A DNA stretch of 64,000 bases from CAHJXG01 sp965277495 (lineage in GTDB: Bacteria; Pseudomonadota; Alphaproteobacteria; Acetobacterales; Acetobacteraceae). Location of the stretch: assembly GCA_965277495.1 (NCBI GenBank), contig OZ255824.1, positions 1,674,001-1,738,000 of the forward strand, written 5' to 3'. Both the position numbers and the translations under genes were made by a program. How positions within the stretch are numbered: the stretch's first letter is position 1; each line of letters starts with the position of its first letter. The notes beneath the pieces were generated by a model, which worked only from the letters and a program-made list of their open reading frames with translations, was not told where the DNA came from and did not search any database. Shown in pieces: positions 59,661 through 64,000 of the stretch.

Positions 59661-62600
59661 AGTCAAATATCCGGAACAGGCGCCGGAGGAAACCCGGCGT
59701 CAGGGCGGAAAGCGGGTTCACCGACACCGCCGGGTCGGCGAGGGGGCCACGGACCGAGTAGTTGACCGCGAACAGGCCGCCGCCCCGCTCGGCGCTGAAC
59801 AGCCCGCCCAGCAACGGAATGCGGCCCAGCGCGGAGTTCAGCGCGTAGACCGGCACAACGGTCCCATTGAGGTCGAGCGTCTTCCGCGCCGTGTCGACCC
59901 GTCCCTTCGCCGTGACGCCTAGCGAGGAGCTGAACGCCTGCGCCTCGATGATCTCCAGGACGTCCCCGTCCCACAGGAACGGCGAAGTCGCCTGCGAAAA
60001 CGCCAGCCCCGGCCCGCTCACCGCGTCGCCGATGCCATATACCGTGAGCGCCTGCAGCAGCTTGCCCACCGCCGGCGCGTCGCGGACGTGGAACTGGCGC
60101 AGGTCCACGTTGCCCGTCAGGACGGAGACCGGGGCGGTGTCGTCATAGTGCCCATCGATTGCAAGCTGCCCGCCATCGACGGTCTGCAGCACGCCCGCCG
60201 CCCGCAGCAGCGCCCCGCCATCCGCCGCGCGGACGCTGAGCTGCCGCCCGTTGCCCTGCGGCTTGATCGTCGCCTGCAGCCGCTCCGCCCCGCCCGATTG
60301 CGCCTGCAGCGTGCGCAGCCGCCGCCCGTCATACTCCGCGTGGGCGCTGAAACCGGCCATGCTGCGCCCCTCGGCCAGCAGGACCTGGTCGAAGCTGATG
60401 TCGGCGATCCAGGGCACGCTGTCCTTTGCCGCGCTGGCAGGGGCGGGCTTGCGGGACAGCCCGCCCGACAGGTCCAGCACCGTGCCAGCGAGCGTCGCCC
60501 GGATCGGATCGCCCGGCGCGGACGGCAGCCGGATTTCGCCATGCGCCCGGGTCGGGCCGAGCACGACGGGAGCCAGCACCAATAGCGCCGGCTTGTCGCC
60601 CGCCATGTCGAGCCGCCCGCGCACCTGCATGCCCGGACCCTGCGCCTGGAAGTCGCTAATGCCCTGCAAGTGGTCGGCGGCAAGCACCAGCCGGGCGCTG
60701 GCCGACGCCGGCTGGCCCGGCGGCTTCTTCCATCCCGCCAGCGCCAGCGCCGCATCCTGCAGGTCGGCCTGCACCCGCACCTCGCCCTGGCCGTCCCGCC
60801 GCGTTTGATAGGCCGCGGTGAAATTGCCGGTTCCCGCGCCGATCACCGAGCCGGCGTCCAGCCCGGCCGCGGCAAGCTGCTGCGCCGTCGCAGTGCCGGC
60901 CGCGGTCGCCCGCTGCACCACTTGCGAAGGCGGCCCCGGCTTGAAGTCCATGTCCACCGTGAGCGCCGCCGGGAGGCCGCCGACCGTCGCCCGCCCCGAT
61001 GCCTTCAGCGCGTCGGCGGTCACGTCGACCGCCATCTCGCCGCGGTCCAGGTCGCGCCCCGCCACGAGGCCGCCCAGCCGCAACCCGCTGAGCTGCCCCG
61101 ACGCATGGATCGCGACCTCGTTGAATTCGAGATGCTCCTCGAGCGGCAGGTTGACCGTCAGCTTGCCCGCGACCGTCCCGGCGGGATTGCGGATCGGAAT
61201 GGGGTGCCGGTCGAGCAGGTGCAGCCGCGGATTGCGCAACAGGGTGAGCAGCTCGGGCACTGAAGCCGCCACGTCGGCGTTGACCGCCAGGAACTGGTCC
61301 TTGACCGAAAGCCCGTTGATCCGCACGACACCATTCGAGAGCTGCGCCGTGCCCTGCCGCGCGCTGGGCACGGCGATCTCCAGCACGTCCGGGCTTTGCA
61401 GCGTCAGCAACGCCTGGGCATGCTCGATCGGCGGCACCGGGCGCAGCCAGTGGATCGTCACGTCGTCGCCCTGCATGGTGCCGCCGGCCGATGTCACCGC
61501 GAGCTTCGGAGGCGTCCCGGGCGTGGGCAGGCCAGCCTCCAGCCCCAGCTTGAACTGGCCGGAGCGCACGGTTCCGGCGGTGATGTTGTCGACGATCCAA
61601 GGGCGCGCATGGCCGCCCCACGCCGCCGGCCACAGCTTTGGCAGGTCCGCGAAGGCCATGTGGTCGACCGTCAGGTTCAGGTCCGCGTGCAGCCGGTCCG
61701 CCCGCCGGGTCGCCTGCCCGGTCGCCGCAAGCGTCGTGTTCCACCCACCGGCCGGCGAGGCGACGACGACCTGCATACGCGGCAAGGCCATACGGTCCGG
61801 CAGCGTCCAGGCCGGCGTGCCGGCGGGCTTGGCCGGGTCCCACTCGCCGCTTGCGTCCATCGCCAGGCTTTCGAACTTCAGGTCGGCCGCCGGCAATTGG
61901 GCGTGCCCGCCGCCGGCAGCCGCATGAACGGCCAGGCTGCGCGGCGCCAGGCTCGGCGCCAACGCCGCGACCGCCGACAGCTCCAACGCCGCGTCGACCT
62001 GCGCCACCGAGGACAGCGCCGGCAGCGCATCGGCCAGCGCCGCCAGCGACACCGGGGACAGCGACGCCGCCACCCGCGTGCCGCCCTCCGCCAGTTCGGC
62101 GCGGAGCGTGAGCTGGGCGCTCGCTGCGCCGGTCGCCAGCGCGGCCGTCCCGCCGCCGGTCACGCCGCCGCCGGGCCGGCGCTGCAGGTCCAGCACGATG
62201 TCCGTAACGTCGAACGTCGCGCCGAGCTGCCGGTCCACGACCGCCACCGCCGCGTTGCGTATCCGCACCGACTGCAACTGCTCGATATGCCGCAGGCCCG
62301 GCACTGCGTCGCCGCCACGGTCGGTCAAGGCCGGGCGGCTGAGCGCCGCCATCGTCTCGGCAATGCTCGGGGAAGGCGCACCGTCGTCCGCGGCGCCTTC
62401 CGCCAGGCTGCCGATGTCGACGCTGACGCTTCCGTCAAGGCTGCGGACCAGGCGGAGCTGCAGGCCGTCCAACACAATGCGGCGCGGCACGAGCTCGCCA
62501 TGCAGCAGTGCTGCCGCCGAGAGCGCCATGTCAGCCGACGCGACCTCGGCCACCGGATGGCCGGCGTCCAACACCTGGATACCGCGCAGTTGCAAATCGA

Positions 62601-62946
62601 GCGCGCGGCCGGCGCCCTCGTCGAAGCCCTGCCACTTGATCATGGCGCCGCCGATGCCGATCCGTGTTGGCGCGCCGGGCGGGTTGGCCGCGTTCACGAT
62701 CCAACGCAGCGCCCAGCCGACATCGAGCGGCCCCTGCGCCAGCCGCCAGCTCAGGATCGCCAGCCCGGCCCCCGCCAGCACCACGGCCGCGATCAGCACG
62801 ACGGCGATGCCATGGGCCAGCCGCGCCAACGCGCCGCCGCCAGCCCGCAGCGTGCGGACGCTGCGGGCTGGGATTTGACGAACCGAGCTGGACGCCGCCA
62901 CCTTTGGCGTCCATGGCCACCTACGACCCTTGGTCTGCTCGCTCAT
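59659..62946 (-). CDS. AsmA/YhdP-like protein
   Basis: Large envelope protein of the AsmA superfamily (DUF3971-type), 1095 aa. One N-terminal membrane helix (about residues 45-68, AHGIAVVLIAAVVLAGAGLA) anchors it; the rest is a long series of beta-rich repeats. The C-terminus (AFSSSLGVTAKGRVDTARKTLDLNGTVVPVYALNSALGRIPLLGGL, given only in short here) matches the family. Relatives bridge the two membranes for phospholipid transport. Its 5' end overlaps glnE by 34 bases, head to head. Confidence 0.85.
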   Translation of the reverse strand: MSEQTKGRRWPWTPKVAASSSVRQIPARSVRTLRAGGGALARLAHGIAVVLIAAVVLAGAGLAILSWRLAQGPLDVGWALRWIVNAANPPGAPTRIGIGGAMIKWQGFDEGAGRALDLQLRGIQVLDAGHPVAEVASADMALSAAALLHGELVPRRIVLDGLQLRLVRSLDGSVSVDIGSLAEGAADDGAPSPSIAETMAALSRPALTDRGGDAVPGLRHIEQLQSVRIRNAAVAVVDRQLGATFDVTDIVLDLQRRPGGGVTGGGTAALATGAASAQLTLRAELAEGGTRVAASLSPVSLAALADALPALSSVAQVDAALELSAVAALAPSLAPRSLAVHAAAGGGHAQLPAADLKFESLAMDASGEWDPAKPAGTPAWTLPDRMALPRMQVVVASPAGGWNTTLAATGQATRRADRLHADLNLTVDHMAFADLPKLWPAAWGGHARPWIVDNITAGTVRSGQFKLGLEAGLPTPGTPPKLAVTSAGGTMQGDDVTIHWLRPVPPIEHAQALLTLQSPDVLEIAVPSARQGTAQLSNGVVRINGLSVKDQFLAVNADVAASVPELLTLLRNPRLHLLDRHPIPIRNPAGTVAGKLTVNLPLEEHLEFNEVAIHASGQLSGLRLGGLVAGRDLDRGEMAVDVTADALKASGRATVGGLPAALTVDMDFKPGPPSQVVQRATAAGTATAQQLAAAGLDAGSVIGAGTGNFTAAYQTRRDGQGEVRVQADLQDAALALAGWKKPPGQPASASARLVLAADHLQGISDFQAQGPGMQVRGRLDMAGDKPALLVLAPVVLGPTRAHGEIRLPSAPGDPIRATLAGTVLDLSGGLSRKPAPASAAKDSVPWIADISFDQVLLAEGRSMAGFSAHAEYDGRRLRTLQAQSGGAERLQATIKPQGNGRQLSVRAADGGALLRAAGVLQTVDGGQLAIDGHYDDTAPVSVLTGNVDLRQFHVRDAPAVGKLLQALTVYGIGDAVSGPGLAFSQATSPFLWDGDVLEIIEAQAFSSSLGVTAKGRVDTARKTLDLNGTVVPVYALNSALGRIPLLGGLFSAERGGGLFAVNYSVRGPLADPAVSVNPLSALTPGFLRRLFRIFD

Positions 62947-64000
62947 GGCCCGGCCCGGCCGACCCGGACGCCGCCATGCGCCTGGCCGAGCGCTTCGCGG
63001 CGCTGGGCGAGCGTGAAGCCGCGCTGGCCGCGCAACCCAGCGGCGCCGCTATGCTCGCAGCCCTCGGCGGCGGCAGCCCATTCCTCTCCGACCTGCTGCT
63101 CCGCGAGCATGCCGCAACGCTGGCGATGGCGGACGCCGGCCCCGCAGCCGTGGTCGCTGGCGCACTGGCGGCACTGGCAAAGGTCCCGCCGGCCGCACCC
63201 CGCGCCCAGGTCGCGCGCGCCATGCGGCAGGCCAAGCGGCAGGTGGCGCTTGCGGCAGGTATCGCCGACATCGCCGGCATTTGGGGCCAGGCGCGCGTCA
63301 CGGCCGCGCTGACCGACCTGGCCGAAGCGACGCTGCGGCTCGCCGTCGACCACCTGATCTGCGCGGCGCACCATGCCGGGGAGATCACCCTGCCCGACCC
63401 AGCGCAGCCCACGCATGGCTGCGGCCTTACCGTGCTCGGCATGGGGAAGCTGGGCGCGCGGGAACTGAACTACTCGAGCGATATCGACCTCGTGTTGCTG
63501 TTCGACCCTGCCGCGCAACCCGACCATAGCGAAAACCTCCGCGCGGTGTTCACACGCGTCGCGCGCGCCCTGGTTGCCATGATGGAGGCACGCGACGCCG
63601 ACGGCTATGTATTCCGCACCGACCTCCGCCTGCGTCCCGACCCGGCCGCCACTCCGCCCGCGGTCGCGTTGCCGGCGGCCATCGCATATTATGAGAGCAT
63701 GGGCCAGAATTGGGAGCGCGCCGCGATGATAAAGGCGCGTCCTGTGGCCGGGGACCTGGCCGTGGGCGCCGCGTTCCTCGCCGCCATCCGTCCGTTCATC
63801 TGGCGCCGCGGGCTGGACTTCGCCGCCATCGCCGACATCCACGCCATGAAGCGCCGCATCAACCAGCACCGCGGCATGGGCTTGCCGGATGGGCCCGCGG
63901 GGTTGGCCGGATACGACCTGAAGCTCGGCCAGGGCGGCATACGCGAGATCGAGTTCGCCGCGCAGACGCTGCAGCTCGTATGGGGCGGACGCGACCCGGC
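62913..64000 (+). CDS. glnE: glutamine-synthetase adenylyltransferase/deadenylase, N-terminal part
   Basis: Bifunctional enzyme that switches glutamine synthetase activity according to nitrogen state. Only about 362 N-terminal residues (the deadenylylase half) are present. VLGMGKLGARELNYSSDIDL carries the nucleotidyltransferase Gly and the metal-binding Asp pair (SDID). The later QGGIREIEF box is also conserved. The ATG at 62913 gives the typical WPGPADPDAAMRLAERFAALG beginning. The gene runs off the window. Confidence 0.93.
   Translation, partial: MATYDPWSARSWPGPADPDAAMRLAERFAALGEREAALAAQPSGAAMLAALGGGSPFLSDLLLREHAATLAMADAGPAAVVAGALAALAKVPPAAPRAQVARAMRQAKRQVALAAGIADIAGIWGQARVTAALTDLAEATLRLAVDHLICAAHHAGEITLPDPAQPTHGCGLTVLGMGKLGARELNYSSDIDLVLLFDPAAQPDHSENLRAVFTRVARALVAMMEARDADGYVFRTDLRLRPDPAATPPAVALPAAIAYYESMGQNWERAAMIKARPVAGDLAVGAAFLAAIRPFIWRRGLDFAAIADIHAMKRRINQHRGMGLPDGPAGLAGYDLKLGQGGIREIEFAAQTLQLVWGGRDP

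Noticed and set aside
1..64000. tRNA, rRNA or CRISPR features
   Set aside because: No tRNA-like cloverleaf, rRNA stretch or regularly spaced repeats were seen in the gaps; a tRNAscan or CRISPR search was not possible here.

Overview
The window is GC-rich, densely packed chromosomal DNA, most likely from an alphaproteobacterium of the Acetobacteraceae/Rhodospirillales type. This rests on the ffh-rpsP-rimM-trmD-rplS block running into leuCDB, the TTG and GTG starts, the DUF6481, DUF983 and UPF0262 proteins, and the FdhD/OFA/mcc content. The taxon is an inference. I found no rRNA, tRNA or CRISPR array by reading.

Layout. 1-8552: housekeeping genes on the minus strand (thrS, infC, ffh, rpsP, rimM, trmD, rplS, leuC, leuD, start of leuB). 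8625-12976: a palindromic repeat, a glycosyltransferase, a hydrolase, an SDR protein, a TPR lipoprotein-like protein and a DUF6481 protein. 13110-15831: an accessory patch holding a recG-like fragment, a second copy of the palindrome, a brnT-like toxin tail, a frameshifted HTH antitoxin, and a visibly AT-rich island with a DUF4062 gene that lacks an ordinary start codon and a small Cys/His protein gene. 15832-21824: a Tat-type isoaspartate methyltransferase, a membrane-embedded spermidine-synthase-like protein, a secreted hydrolase, a one-helix membrane peptide and a DHA2 exporter. 21856-28606: a six-gene glycan cassette (three glycosyltransferases, a cobalamin/radical-SAM enzyme, two sugar epimerases) with overlapping or touching genes. 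28770-33300: mmsB-mccB-mccA for branched-chain amino-acid breakdown. 33313-38481: an oxalate/formate-type transporter, fdhD, a luciferase-like oxidoreductase, a sulfite-oxidase-like molybdoenzyme and the remains of an N,N-dimethylformamidase gene. 38559-45330: a histone-H1-like protein, the 2-methylcitrate genes prpC and prpD, DUF983, UPF0262, mtnA, a DUF2272 lipoprotein and a rhodanese. 45399-56326: a probable type I secretion and glycosylation locus (GT4, a ChW-like protein, a three-part glycosyltransferase, a Sel1-repeat protein, HlyD and an HlyB-type ABC transporter). 56508-64000: a GNAT acetyltransferase, gamma-glutamyltransferase, a haloacid dehalogenase, two tandem hairpins, an AsmA/YhdP-like protein and the start of glnE.

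How it works together. The left end couples translation, protein targeting and leucine synthesis. The mcc/mmsB and prpCD genes suggest breakdown of leucine, valine and propionyl-CoA. The two glycan regions point to heavy investment in cell-surface polysaccharide and possibly glycosylated secreted protein. The most unusual parts are the decayed, AT-rich hotspot at 13.1-15.8 kb, the radical-SAM glycan cassette and the type I secretion/glycosyltransferase locus, which has no recognisable cargo in the window.
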